The notes under the pieces were generated by a model that was given only the letters and a program-made list of their open reading frames with translations, was not told the origin of the DNA and searched no databases. From positions 1 through 37,542 of the forward strand of contig JAIEOZ010000074.1 in NCBI GenBank assembly GCA_019750035.1: a DNA stretch of 37,542 nt, written 5' to 3'. The position numbers and the translations under genes were made by a program. Shown one piece after another: positions 1 to 8,587 of this stretch. Source of the stretch: Alphaproteobacteria bacterium (GTDB lineage: Bacteria; Pseudomonadota; Alphaproteobacteria; UBA9655). Position 1 is the stretch's first letter; every line of letters starts with the position of its first letter.

Positions 1-19
1 GCTGCGAGAAATTCGCAGC
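1..19 (-). terminator. Hairpin just downstream of the tRNA 3' end
   Basis: A perfect 7-bp stem (GCTGCGA at 1-7 with TCGCAGC at 13-19) encloses a 5-nt loop. It lies 11 bases past the CCA end of the tRNA fragment on the minus strand, where a tRNA terminator would sit. There is no clear T-run inside the window, and the stem may continue beyond base 1. It probably belongs to the chromosomal flank of the insertion. Confidence 0.4.
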
Positions 20-26
20 CTTAAAA

Positions 27-77
27 ATTTGGTGGGCCTCCCGTGAGTCGAACACGGTACCAACGGATTATGAGTCC
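27..77 (-). repeat. Left attachment site: tRNA 3'-end fragment, CAU anticodon (51-bp direct repeat, copy 1)
   Basis: On the minus strand this reads as the 3' part of a tRNA: an anticodon loop CTCATAA, a T-arm (CCGTG, TTCGACT, CACGG), the 3' acceptor strand GAGGCCC, a discriminator A and an encoded CCA ending at base 30. The sequence matches 27013-27063 at all 51 positions. Similarity to a tRNA continues to about base 80 (AGCGG closes the anticodon stem), then stops. No D-arm or 5' acceptor strand follows, so this is a fragment and not a working gene. The anticodon fits elongator Met or Ile2; the arm sequences favour Met, but this was not tested. Tyrosine integrases commonly use tRNA 3' ends and regenerate them on insertion, which explains the duplication. 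Confidence 0.88.
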
Positions 78-86
78 GCTTAAATT

Positions 87-119
87 GACAATTATTGTCG
101 TTGATCAATGTTGATTAAA
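87..119. promoter_or_regulatory. Palindrome and left-end arm motif of element 1
   Basis: GACAAT-T-ATTGTC at 87-99 is a perfect 6-bp inverted repeat. The next motif, TTGATCAATGTTGATTAAA (101-119), recurs with two mismatches at 26697-26715, near the other end of the element. A motif shared by both ends of an integrated element is what arm-type integrase or excisionase binding sites look like. Protein binding is inferred. Confidence 0.45.
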
Positions 120-205
120 TCCTGTAAACCTTTAAAAAACAATAACTTAACGTGAAAAATATAAATTATTGCGTTGATGGCAATTGATCGATATACTCCA
201 AAATG

Positions 206-246
206 GGTTACATGGCGGTTACATGGCGGTTACATGGGTTACATGA
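206..246 (+). repeat. Four GGTTACATG direct repeats upstream of integrase 1
   Basis: GGTTACATGG occurs at 206-215, 217-226 and 228-237, and GGTTACATGA at 237-246, with periods of 11, 11 and 9 bp. Two related copies (26921-26930 with one variant half, and 26932-26941 exact), also 11 bp apart, lie near the right end of the element. Spacing of about one helical turn and presence at both ends suggest arm-type integrase sites, which would also allow integrase to repress its own promoter. The array explains the apparent in-frame extension of the integrase ORF upstream of base 260. Confidence 0.65.
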
Positions 247-259
247 GCGGGCACAAGCA

Positions 260-1600
260 ATGGCAAAATTAAATTTCACTGCGGGACGCGTAGCGGACTT
301 CAAATGCGAGGCGGGCAAAGCGCAATCCTTTCTTTGGGACACAACTGCCCCCGGTTTAGGGCTGCGCATTACATCAAACGGAGCCAAGGCATACATCTTC
401 CAGTCAAAGCTCAACACGCAAGCCATTCGAATAACGATAGGTTCACCGTCTGTTTGGAATATCGATAAAGCACGCGCCGAAGCAAGGCGTCTAAAAGTGC
501 TCATCGATGGTGGAAAAGACCCGCGCCAAGTCAAGGCGGACGGCCTCGAAGCAGCACAGGTCGCCCGCAAGGTCAAAAAAGCGGCAGAAGCAGCAGCTGC
601 TGCTTTGGTCGAAAAACATACGACGACCTTTCAACAAGTTTGGGACGTTTACCTCGAAGAGCGAAAGCCTCATTGGGGTGAACGACACTACCAAGACCAT
701 GTAAAAAAAATAGCCGCTGGAGGCATCCCCGCACTGCGCGGTACACGTGGTCGCGGTGTGACAATCGCGGGCCCCCTGCACTACTTTGCTTCGATGCCAA
801 TTAGCAGCATTGATTCTGAAACGGTAGAAAAATGGGCTAAGGTGGAAGGCAAAGTTCGTCCGACGTCTGCTCGCCTCGCATGGCGCATGTTGAAGGTGTT
901 TTTCCAATGGTGCTCCGAGAGCAAAAAATACCGTGACCTGATGCAACCTCAGAACCCCGGCAAAACTAAAAAGAGCGGCGAGTCCCTAGGCAAAGCAAAA
1001 TCAAAACGCGATAACCTTGAACTTGCCCAGTTGCCCGGTTGGTTCGAAGCAGTACAAAAATTGCCAAACCCAACTGTTAGCGCTTATCTGCAAACCCTAC
1101 TTTTATCCGGCGCACGCCCCGGCGAGATCTTAGCGATGAAATGGGAAGACATAAATTGGCGATGGGGGTCAATTATTATTCGCGACAAGATAGACGGCGA
1201 ACGCACCATTCCTTTGACGCCATTTGTTTCTCATTTGCTTGCCAAGCTACCAAAGCGCAATGAGTTCGTTTTCTCAAGCTTTCAAGAGAGAGCAGACACT
1301 ATCGGCAAACCCCATTTAGCGCACAAACAAGCGTGCGACGCTGCCGGGTTACAAGGCTTGACGCTGCATGGTTTGCGCAGATCATTCGCTAGTCTGGCCG
1401 AACAAACCGAAGCGCCGGGTGGTGTGGCTGCGCAGATTCAAGGCCACAAACCACAAAGCGCAAGAGAGAAAAGCTATATCGTGCGGCCGATGGATTTTTT
1501 ACGCAAATGGCACATCAACATCGAAGCGTGGATACTTGAGCAGGCACATATTGATTTTTCACCGAAGCCAGCGGGTTTGTCTATAGTGCAAAGAAATTAA
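260..1600 (+). CDS. int: Tyrosine recombinase/integrase of element 1 (DUF4102-type N-terminus)
   Basis: This 446-aa protein should integrate and excise element 1 at the tRNA 3' end. The N-terminal arm-binding DUF4102-like domain covers roughly residues 1-90, a core-binding domain about 110-230, and the catalytic domain about 245-420. Numbered from the chosen start, the catalytic residues are Arg286 (GARPGE), His370 and Arg373 (HGLR), His396 and the nucleophile Tyr406. I chose ATG 260 because residues MAKLNFTAGR match the usual family N-terminus. The ORF remains open upstream to 203 only because it runs through the GGTTACATG repeats. The Shine-Dalgarno is weak. The gene sits directly inside the tRNA fragment and points into the element, the classic island layout. 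Confidence 0.93.
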   Translation: MAKLNFTAGRVADFKCEAGKAQSFLWDTTAPGLGLRITSNGAKAYIFQSKLNTQAIRITIGSPSVWNIDKARAEARRLKVLIDGGKDPRQVKADGLEAAQVARKVKKAAEAAAAALVEKHTTTFQQVWDVYLEERKPHWGERHYQDHVKKIAAGGIPALRGTRGRGVTIAGPLHYFASMPISSIDSETVEKWAKVEGKVRPTSARLAWRMLKVFFQWCSESKKYRDLMQPQNPGKTKKSGESLGKAKSKRDNLELAQLPGWFEAVQKLPNPTVSAYLQTLLLSGARPGEILAMKWEDINWRWGSIIIRDKIDGERTIPLTPFVSHLLAKLPKRNEFVFSSFQERADTIGKPHLAHKQACDAAGLQGLTLHGLRRSFASLAEQTEAPGGVAAQIQGHKPQSAREKSYIVRPMDFLRKWHINIEAWILEQAHIDFSPKPAGLSIVQRN

Positions 1601-2851
1601 TTGAAAATGGCGCGTCGAACTTTAGGTTGCACACGCGGCTGAGCAACAAATCGACAATAAAGAAATATCTAAAAAGCCATTTTTCAAAAACCCAATATGG
1701 TTCTCCCGTTCATTTACTATGCCGTTTACTATGATCCATTTACTATGCTGAGCAGCCCTCCAACACTAGTAATCAACGTCATTCAACCCGGTTCGCCTGT
1801 GGTTTCGAAAATGAAATTACTAATTTCTTTTGCTCCGTTCGCCAAACCAAATTAAAAACATTAATGTGCGCGAGTAATACGTTGCACAAAAGACTGGTGC
1901 CTCACGGCGCATTGAACAGGTATTCTTGAAACCTTCGCATCAACGAAGCTGTAATCGTTCTAGTTCAAATTAGGGTAGACACAACGGTTTGAGCAAATGA
2001 GCGTTGTTGGCGTACGAATGGGTTCCGAGTTCTACTAAACCCCAAAAAATGACTTTCGCGCTGCGCACTAATCTCGTAATCATCAAATCTAAAGTTAGTT
2101 TGTTCAATTCAACTCAAGAACCAATAACGCGCTCTTAACATGAAAAGTGATGAAACTCCATCAGGGCAACTAGTATTCCTATTAGATTTTAGTGAATAAA
2201 TACAAAGTTGAGGTACTTGTTGACAAAAACTAGTGTGTTCCGAATTTCAAAACTCGCGCAGACCTCACTGTTTGAATTATCGCGCAGCCGTGGCATGTCA
2301 CACCAAGTACTTGAAGTTGAATCCAATTTGTTGCACCCATTTTTTAGATACGCAGTAAAAAGCTCGTCGCAAAGAGTTTAAACAAAATGCATGGCGTACG
2401 GCATCCATCAAGTCGGAAAAAAGCGTCCGACTATTGGATTTTGCATTTACTCTGCGGTTTGCGTCTATGACACGCTCTCACGATTAGTGTCTGGCTTTTC
2501 TCGTGAACGTCAAACGTTGTATGAACGGGACAATTTTACTATCGAAAACGGATAATTCATCGAATTCAGTAGACAACGGCGCTCTCCGTGCGTAACGTCC
2601 ATCGCGCACAGAAGTTCCCATAGTTGGCGCGATTAAGCAGTTTTGACAAGTTAGAAATGAGTTCCAAAGAATCCTGTTCACCGACCGTGGACTCTGAAAG
2701 TCTCTTCTATATGTTTCGTCCAATATTTTGATGCGGTTTAATTTGGAAAGCCATAATGTGAAATAGTCGCAAATAAACTTTTTCACTTGTTAGCCAGTCG
2801 AGCCGTCAAGTTGATCAGAGCTTTTTTCATCCACTTTAGAGTTAGAACTTT
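1601..2851. other. Gene-poor stretch of about 1.25 kb
   Basis: I see no convincing gene here. The one longer ORF (minus strand, 2484-2786, GTG start) lacks a ribosome site and any recognisable domain. Visible structure consists of the TTTACTATG triple repeat (1711-1747) and a perfect 7-bp hairpin, AGTCGGA at 2411-2417 with TCCGACT at 2426-2432, which is followed by a weakly T-rich sequence. Stops are frequent in all frames. It may be decayed cargo or non-coding element DNA. Confidence 0.5.
1711..1747 (+). repeat. Three direct copies of TTTACTATG
   Basis: TTTACTATG occurs at 1713-1721, 1725-1733 and 1739-1747. Copies 1 and 3 share the longer form CATTTACTATG. Periods are 12 and 14 bp. The layout (short motif, near-helical spacing, next to the integrase gene) resembles the GGTTACATG array upstream of the same gene, but the motif differs. 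A protein-binding array is likely; the binding protein is unknown. Confidence 0.45.
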
Positions 2852-3310
2852 ATGTCCATTACCGAGGTATTCGTAGCTGTCGCCACTATCTCTGCTGCAA
2901 TCTTTTCCGGAGCGCTCCTATGGATGATTCGCAAACCTAAAATACCCAAGTGGCTAGATGTTGCCGCGTCAATTATGTTGCTTGTTTTTGCCGCTCTATG
3001 CCTTGGTATGCTCCAAACAATCTACAACGACCTTCCAGGCTATACCGTCAAACAGAAAGACCTCAAAGCCCAATATCAAATTGCCCTTTACTTGGTTCCA
3101 TTCTTTACGGCTGGCCTCGCCACCAACATCCTCGCTCATGTCATTCTTGCTGATCGTGATTACACTGGTACCATCACGTTTTATGACGCGGCGATTAAAT
3201 CTCTACAGGCTATCTGTTTTGTCGCTCTCGCCCTTACAATCTTTGGACTTATGGGATACGTCGCCTACAAAAAATTGAACCCCACCAAAAATGTGGGGAA
3301 GTCCAAATAG
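2852..3310 (+). CDS. Small four-helix membrane protein, unknown function
   Basis: This 152-aa protein has four clear hydrophobic segments at about residues 3-25, 37-57, 77-98 and 115-137, joined by short charged loops. Tail residues 138-152 are lysine-rich. There is no signal peptide, catalytic motif or domain that I recognise. The ATG has only a weak upstream purine stretch. It is followed 95 nt later by a 54-aa single-helix protein, and then by a 35-aa/198-aa coupled pair, all on the same strand. Compact all-membrane proteins of this size sometimes act as effectors in defence loci, and the restriction operon starts a little further on, but that role is only a guess from context. Confidence 0.72.
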   Translation: MSITEVFVAVATISAAIFSGALLWMIRKPKIPKWLDVAASIMLLVFAALCLGMLQTIYNDLPGYTVKQKDLKAQYQIALYLVPFFTAGLATNILAHVILADRDYTGTITFYDAAIKSLQAICFVALALTIFGLMGYVAYKKLNPTKNVGKSK

Positions 3311-3405
3311 GACCTAGTGGATAGCCCGCAAGCGGCGCATGCATGGTCCCTACTCGCTATGTGCTCATGCGGCCACTGCCTTTACTTTAGGCAGCAACTG
3401 AAACT

Positions 3406-3570
3406 ATGGATCAATCAACTGTCGATTTACTTCGAAACAACCAAATATCCCGGAAATCACTATCGGTTGCTGCGACCATCTTCTTGGGAGCCATCGGAAG
3501 TGGCTTGTGGGAACTTGCTCTAAAAGAGATATACGAAAATACAGCCTATCGTCACAAATTACAATTGTAG
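3406..3570 (+). CDS. 54-aa single-span membrane protein
   Basis: A short ORF runs from ATG 3406 to TAG 3568-3570. A charged N-terminus (about residues 1-18) precedes one hydrophobic segment, about 19-40, containing FLGAIGSGLWELALK. A basic tail, residues 41-54, follows. The glycine-rich helix ending in GSGLWE resembles membrane segments I associate with other small hypothetical proteins, but I cannot name a family. The start lacks a strong ribosome site, so translation could depend on the upstream membrane-protein gene. A longer ORF in another frame over the same bases (3317-3523) has no protein-like features and was rejected in favour of this one. Confidence 0.5.
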   Translation: MDQSTVDLLRNNQISRKSLSVAATIFLGAIGSGLWELALKEIYENTAYRHKLQL

Positions 3571-3620
3571 TTTTGAAATTGCACTTTTGAATTCCGACGA
3601 CAGGAGGTCTGTGAATTATT

Positions 3621-3728
3621 ATGTTTAATCTACCAACCGCGACTAAATCGGCGATAAGAATTTCTCCATTCTTTTATTTTTCGATGATGGCGGCCCCGCC
3701 ATCCCAACGTGAGGTTAAATACGTATGA
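3621..3728 (+). CDS. 35-aa leader-like ORF coupled to the next gene
   Basis: ATG 3621 starts a 35-codon ORF whose TGA (3726-3728) overlaps the ATG of the next gene as ATGA. A strong AGGAGG lies at 3602-3607, though 13 nt upstream of this ATG. An alternative GTG at 3611 meets a stop after four codons. The peptide is hydrophobic in the middle (SPFFYFSMMAAPP) and ends with charged residues. The ribosome site plus the stop-start overlap suggest translational coupling or a leader peptide. No known family. Confidence 0.35.
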   Translation: MFNLPTATKSAIRISPFFYFSMMAAPPSQREVKYV

Positions 3729-4321
3729 ACCGCGAATTGATTTCATGGATGCAAATAAGAGCAGCGAAAGGCGCTGCTGGCCCTTCAACGATCAGGGGAA
3801 TGGCTCCGGCCGGAACCGCGGACTTAATCAAACAATATTTGCTCAATATCGACATCAAGCGCATCAGGGCGCGTACTGAATCCAATTTTTTAAAGAAACT
3901 TGAAATAATTACGGATGAGCTTCTGGAGATTCTTCCTCAAGGTTCGCAGCATTGGGGCATGGCGAGAAAGTGTGTGAATATATTTTTGCGCAACTGCCTG
4001 TACAACAAATACTTGTGCAGTCACTACAAATTAGAGCTTACAGAAGAGTGGTTAGAAATCCCATTAGATAGTCATGTTGGAAAAGGACTTATTGCAAATT
4101 CCGAGAGAGGCTCTTTGCCTAAATGGGAAAAAGTAATTTCGCTTACTCGCGAACAAAGCGACCAATATCAAAAAGCTGCTCGCGAGCTGGCAGAAAAGAA
4201 ACACGTTTGCCGAGTTCATCTAGATAATTTGTTATATCAAGGAGAACATGTCGCAAAAAAGAAATCCAAAGTTTTACCTCGTGCTCCTCGTTCCATAAAT
4301 AAAAAAAGAGGTAGCGCTTAG
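3725..4321 (+). CDS. 198-aa conserved-looking protein, unknown function
   Basis: The protein is soluble and mixed alpha-helical, with no signal peptide or membrane segment. The N-terminal motif RAAKGAAGPSTIRGM (about residues 12-26), a central WGMARKCVNIFLRNCLYNKY stretch (about 77-96) and the C-terminal RVHLDNLLY look conserved; I have a general impression of similar hypothetical proteins in islands but cannot assign a function. The last 25 residues are very basic (KKKSK, RSINKKR), which would suit nucleic-acid binding. GAGG 10 nt upstream of ATG 3725 supports the start. The gene overlaps the preceding 35-aa ORF by 4 bp and is the last rightward gene before the leftward restriction operon. 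Confidence 0.72.
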   Translation: MNRELISWMQIRAAKGAAGPSTIRGMAPAGTADLIKQYLLNIDIKRIRARTESNFLKKLEIITDELLEILPQGSQHWGMARKCVNIFLRNCLYNKYLCSHYKLELTEEWLEIPLDSHVGKGLIANSERGSLPKWEKVISLTREQSDQYQKAARELAEKKHVCRVHLDNLLYQGEHVAKKKSKVLPRAPRSINKKRGSA

Positions 4322-4567
4322 TTTTGAGATGAAACTGACAAGTTCAAAGCGGCAAACCTTCGCAGCATATAGATACGATATCGGCGGGCTTGGTCGATTG
4401 GTGGCAAAATACTGAAACGGTAAAGATATCGATGGACATGCCAACGAGTTCATCATTGTATTTGCTCATACCTGATTTGACACTTACCAGTTTTTGTAGG
4501 GTGTCTGTCAGATTAGATTTGAGTCAGGTTTTTTCAGCCCAAATCACTTTCCCAGTCAAGCATAGTT
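4322..4567. other. Convergent intergenic region, no gene recognised
   Basis: These 246 bases separate the rightward 198-aa gene from the end of the leftward restriction operon. Several frames stay open for 15-25 codons before a stop, which could indicate a decayed gene. No frame gives a family I recognise, and no clear bidirectional terminator is visible. Confidence 0.35.
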
Positions 4568-5155
4568 TCAGTGGGCGTTTTGCCGTACCACCGAAGAAAA
4601 TGCCTCCGCAGCGCTAAATCCCTCCATAATCAGCTCAACAATAGCATCTTTATGCAGACGAACTTCGGACGATAGTGTTGCTTTATTCTCCTTGTAATAC
4701 TCAGCCATCACTTTCAAGGCTTCTGGTTCTTTTACCTTCTTGCGTGGCTTGATCTCTTGCTCTGTTGATTTCAAAAAGCCGTCAAAATCTGTTGTCACGT
4801 CGCTCCAGTCGAATTCAAATACCTTTTCCCGCGTCTTCTTTGGATCAAAGTGATTAGTAAATCCGGTGCCACACTCCCCTGAGGCCTTGCCAATGACTAA
4901 TGAAGTCAAGTCAGGCAATTCACGTTCATCTGTAAATAATCGCACCACGTCGAGGCGTCGCCCGGCGGATACCGCGATGGCCTTTTGAACGACAGGACGG
5001 TCTAAATATTCCTGCTTGGCTCGCTCTACCAGCTCGCCATAGGTTAAACAGTTTTTATGTTTGGCTAGGTCAATTAAGATCGCATAGTAGACTGAGGCCA
5101 GCTGTAAATCGATCAGAGTGATGTTGGCGTATTGACTGCCTAAAGGTGTAGTCAT
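4568..5155 (-). CDS. 195-aa protein at the end of the type I restriction operon, unknown function
   Basis: This cytoplasmic protein is the last gene of the leftward hsdM-yhcG-hsdS-hsdR cluster, 136 nt after hsdR. The N-terminal half looks like a small helical, winged-helix-like domain (YAILIDLAKH, TYGELVERAK, about residues 24-50). Next come AVSAGRRLDVVRLF and LPDLTSLVIGKASGECGTGF (about 61-100), which look conserved. The C-terminal part is charged and rich in Lys/Glu. I recall hypothetical proteins with this pattern near type I restriction genes but know no assigned function. It could bind DNA or modulate the nuclease; that is inference from position alone. Confidence 0.75.
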   Translation of the reverse strand: MTTPLGSQYANITLIDLQLASVYYAILIDLAKHKNCLTYGELVERAKQEYLDRPVVQKAIAVSAGRRLDVVRLFTDERELPDLTSLVIGKASGECGTGFTNHFDPKKTREKVFEFDWSDVTTDFDGFLKSTEQEIKPRKKVKEPEALKVMAEYYKENKATLSSEVRLHKDAIVELIMEGFSAAEAFSSVVRQNAH

Positions 5156-5291
5156 AAATTTGAATGGGTTAAATTAGTTATTACATTGGTTGGCCGACAA
5201 ATTCGCCGAGGGTTTGCTTGGCACTATTGCTGAAAATGCGCTAATTCAATAACACGTTCTCCCGGAGTAACTGCCATCTTCTGCGCCTGCT

Positions 5292-8200
5292 TCAATGCCC
5301 CGGCGTACCAGTCAAAATATCAAAAATCACCTTAGAAAACATCTTCGCTTTACTAGGGTCAGACAAGAGCTGCATCATTTGATTTTTATGCGCTTCGCCG
5401 CTGTCCATCACGGCGTCATCTACAGCTTTAGGGAAGTCGCCTAGCATTGCCTGCTCTGGACTATTGCTCAGTAACTGGCGCATGACCAGTTCGTTCTCGC
5501 GCACTTTGTCGCTGATGGTGTTGGCGTAGTTCACCATATCCGCTTCGGTGAGTTGGTCGGTAATGAATAGTTCGTTTAAGCGGTACACGATCTGCGATAA
5601 GAACTCGACTTTCTTGTCTTTGGCTTTGGCCGTCCCTACTGCATCACCCGGCTCTAGCTTGTATTCATCTGACTCTTGCATCATCAAATGTTGCTGGCGG
5701 ATTTTGGATACGCGGTAGTGGCTTAACACGATGCTCGATAAATCGACGTCATCTTCATCCATGATAGTTTCGCGCAGCATGGGGCGCAGGTTGCGTGCAT
5801 ACAGGCTGAGCTTTTCTAGTTCTTTATCGTCGTAGTCAACAATCTGCGACATGAAGTCATAGAAGCGCACGAAAGTACCCAAATCTTTTTTGAAAATTTC
5901 TAGCGCGTCTTTTTCTTTTTTGCACTCTTTGAAGCTGTTCTCCGCGTTAGCAATTAATACCGCATCGGCGGTTTTTTTGGTGCGCTCGAATATATCTCTG
6001 GCTTGCTTATAGGCTTCTACCGCGTTCTTGTAGCGCTTCTGCCAGCGTTCTACGGCGGGTTTGCAGATATTCGCAATGGCCGCATTGCTCTTACTCTTCA
6101 CAAAGAAGGCGTCGCAGAATTGCTCGACTTCTGTCCACGAAAAGATACCGGCAGCACGCAGCTTATCGTTCAAGTCAAAAATCAAATCCGGGTCAGACAC
6201 GTCGGCGAGTTCTGCCGTTTGGAAGTAAGGCTGAAAGGCAGCGAGGATTTCTGCTGGTTCGTTGAAGAAATCCAAAATAAAAGTGCCAGTCTCAGCCTTG
6301 CTTGGGTAAACGCGGTTTAGTCGAGACAGGGTTTGCACACATTCCACCCCGCCCAACTTTTTATCCACATACATGGCGCATAGCTTGGGTTGATCAAAAC
6401 CGGTCTGAAATTTATTCGCCACGATCATTACTTGGTAGTCATCGGTGTCAAAGGCTTTGCGCATGTCGCGCCCTTTTAACATCGGGTTCATGTTCATCTC
6501 GGTGTATTTATTGCCTAGCACCGCTTCAGAGTTTGGATCTTTGTCGGTAAATTCCACTTCACCCGAAAACGCCACCATCGCATGAATTTTTTGATAGCCT
6601 TGTACGGTGATGTACTTATCGAAAGCCAGCTTATAGCGCACCGCTTCTTTGCGCGAGCTGGTTACGACCATCGCCTTGGCCTGGCCATTCAGCAAACCCA
6701 TCACATGGGTTTTAAAATGCTCGACGATGACTTGCACCTTTTGGCTGATGTTGTAGTCGTGAAGGCGCACCCACTGGTTCAGCTTGACCTTGGCACGCTT
6801 GCTCTCGACTTCTTGGTCAGCATTTTTCATCTTCATCGCCAAGTTATAGGCGACTTTGTAGTTGGTGTAGTTCTTCAGCACATCGAGAATAAAGCCCTCT
6901 TCTATCGCTTGGCGCATGCTGTACACATGGAAGGCGGCGGGTTTATTGGTCTTCGAAGGGGCTTCTAAGGGGCTTGGCAAGCGGCCAAAGAGTTCTAAAG
7001 TCTTGGTCTTAGGTGTGGCGGTAAAGGCGAGATAACTCAGGTTTTTAGAGGCGCGGCGCGAGGCGACTGCGGCATCCAGAATATCGTCGGTGGTCAATTC
7101 GGCTTCATCATCACCCGCGCCTTCCACCATCAGCACTTCTTTCAGTTGCCGGGCGGTAGAACCAGTTTGCGAAGAATGCGCCTCATCGGCAATCACGACG
7201 TAGTTACGCTCTTTGAGGCTGACGCTGTTTTCTATCGCACGCAACACAAACGGAAAGGTTTGTATGGTGACGATAATAATCGGCTGCGAGTTTTCTAAAG
7301 CCTTGGCCAGTTTTTCTGATTTAGAGCCATCGCCTTCCTGATTGTTTATCCGCCCCACCACGCCATCGATCTGCTCAAACTGCGCGATGGTGTCTTGCAA
7401 TTGCGCGTCTAACACGGTGCGGTCAGTTACCACAATCACTGAATGAAATTGTTTATTGCCCTTCGCATCATACAAAGACGAAAGCTGATGCGCCGCCCAA
7501 GCGATAGAATTCGATTTACCCGAACCTGCGCTGTGCTGTATCAAATACTTATGCCCCGGCCCTTCCGCACGCGCCGCCGTCAGCAATTTATTCACCACAT
7601 CCCATTGGTGATAACGCGGGAAGATCAGGCTTTCTTTTTTGTATTTGCGCCCTTCCCAGTCTTCTTTTTCTTCTATTTGTAAATGCACGTACCGAGCCAA
7701 AATCGTTAGCAGGTTTTTCGGCAATAAGACTTCATTCCACAAATAATCGGTCGCGTATTGCGTCACTACTTCTGGTACATCATTACCCGCGCCGCCCTCT
7801 GCCGTGCCCTTATTAAACGGTAAAAAGTAAGTCTCATCCCCTTCTAACCGTGTTGCCATATACACCTCGTACTGGCTCACGGCAAAATGCACCAACGCAC
7901 CGCGCTTAAAGCTGAGTAAGGGTTCTGGCTTCTTGGCGACAGGGTCAACCGGCAAGCGCGTGGTGCGATACTGCTTCATCGCGTTATGCACCGCTTGTTT
8001 AAATTCTGATTTCAGCTCCAGCGTGGCAACCGGTATGCCATTCACAAATAACACCAAATCAATGCGCCATGCCTTGGCTTGCGTGCCAGTCTCGGCCAAG
8101 TGCGCTTCAGATGCCCAAGGGCTATACACCAGCTCAGGCACCACACGCAGGCGGTTTTGTTGGTAACGCACCAAAGTATCGGGATTCAAGTCATGCTCAG

Positions 8201-8543
8201 GCGCAAACTGGCACAGCGAGAAGCGCGTACCGCGATCGCGCAGCTCGTGGCGCAATACGCCCAATGTGCCAAAAGTACGCATCTCTTTATTCGCCGCATT
8301 CGGGTCGGCTTTATTCAGTTGCGTGGCGACCCGTTCCAAAAACTTTTGTTCAGGGTCATGCGGATAAAGCGCACAAAACTTTTGCCATTGCTCGTCTTGC
8401 GTATCTTTGACAAAACCCAGCACATCTTCCGGATATAGAGCCAGCTCACGATTGTAGTGTTCGGCTTTGCCGAGCAGCCAGCCATTCGCCAGCAGTTGCG
8501 CGATCATATCGTTTTGAAAGGTGAGTTCGTTGGCTTTGCTCAT
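5292..8543 (-). CDS. hsdR: Type I restriction endonuclease subunit R (HsdR)
   Basis: At 1083 aa this has the normal length for the ATP-dependent translocase/nuclease subunit of type I restriction complexes, which cleaves unmethylated foreign DNA after motor-driven translocation. The PD-(D/E)xK nuclease core is Asp162 with Glu176-x-Lys178 (in ATLELKSEF). Superfamily 2 motor motifs follow: Walker A GSGKS (340-344), DEAH (453-456), and TATP (508-511). The C-terminal region, from about 800, is helical and charged and should contact the methylase core. The start ATG 8543 fits MSKANELTF, the usual N-terminus. The gene lies 44 nt after hsdS in the same operon. No frameshift or missing motif is visible, so restriction is probably active. 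Confidence 0.96.
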   Translation of the reverse strand: MSKANELTFQNDMIAQLLANGWLLGKAEHYNRELALYPEDVLGFVKDTQDEQWQKFCALYPHDPEQKFLERVATQLNKADPNAANKEMRTFGTLGVLRHELRDRGTRFSLCQFAPEHDLNPDTLVRYQQNRLRVVPELVYSPWASEAHLAETGTQAKAWRIDLVLFVNGIPVATLELKSEFKQAVHNAMKQYRTTRLPVDPVAKKPEPLLSFKRGALVHFAVSQYEVYMATRLEGDETYFLPFNKGTAEGGAGNDVPEVVTQYATDYLWNEVLLPKNLLTILARYVHLQIEEKEDWEGRKYKKESLIFPRYHQWDVVNKLLTAARAEGPGHKYLIQHSAGSGKSNSIAWAAHQLSSLYDAKGNKQFHSVIVVTDRTVLDAQLQDTIAQFEQIDGVVGRINNQEGDGSKSEKLAKALENSQPIIIVTIQTFPFVLRAIENSVSLKERNYVVIADEAHSSQTGSTARQLKEVLMVEGAGDDEAELTTDDILDAAVASRRASKNLSYLAFTATPKTKTLELFGRLPSPLEAPSKTNKPAAFHVYSMRQAIEEGFILDVLKNYTNYKVAYNLAMKMKNADQEVESKRAKVKLNQWVRLHDYNISQKVQVIVEHFKTHVMGLLNGQAKAMVVTSSRKEAVRYKLAFDKYITVQGYQKIHAMVAFSGEVEFTDKDPNSEAVLGNKYTEMNMNPMLKGRDMRKAFDTDDYQVMIVANKFQTGFDQPKLCAMYVDKKLGGVECVQTLSRLNRVYPSKAETGTFILDFFNEPAEILAAFQPYFQTAELADVSDPDLIFDLNDKLRAAGIFSWTEVEQFCDAFFVKSKSNAAIANICKPAVERWQKRYKNAVEAYKQARDIFERTKKTADAVLIANAENSFKECKKEKDALEIFKKDLGTFVRFYDFMSQIVDYDDKELEKLSLYARNLRPMLRETIMDEDDVDLSSIVLSHYRVSKIRQQHLMMQESDEYKLEPGDAVGTAKAKDKKVEFLSQIVYRLNELFITDQLTEADMVNYANTISDKVRENELVMRQLLSNSPEQAMLGDFPKAVDDAVMDSGEAHKNQMMQLLSDPSKAKMFSKVIFDILTGTPGH

Positions 8544-8587
8544 AGAGTTGTTCTTCTTTTGCGTTGGTTTAACTGCGTAATTAGGCT

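Noticed and set aside
27-77. A functional tRNA gene at the window's left end
   Set aside because: The D-arm and 5' acceptor strand are missing; the sequence stops resembling a tRNA after about base 80.
206-246. CRISPR-like array
   Set aside because: Repeats are only 9-11 bp with no spacers, and no cas genes occur in the window.
203-259. Upstream in-frame extension of integrase 1
   Set aside because: These codons run through the GGTTACATG array, and the family N-terminus begins at ATG 260.
2484-2786. 100-codon ORF on the minus strand
   Set aside because: GTG start without a ribosome site, no domain or membrane pattern, and composition unlike neighbouring genes.
3317-3523. 68-codon rightward ORF
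   Set aside because: Overlaps the better-supported 54-aa membrane ORF in another frame, and its product has no protein-like pattern.
4390-4617. 75-codon rightward ORF
   Set aside because: Runs into the end of the 195-aa gene on the other strand; no motif or ribosome site.
5203-5291. Minus-strand reading frame after hsdR ending in ...GERVIELAHFQQ
   Set aside because: Looks protein-like for about 30 codons but lacks a start clear of the hsdR end; may be a remnant, not enough to call.
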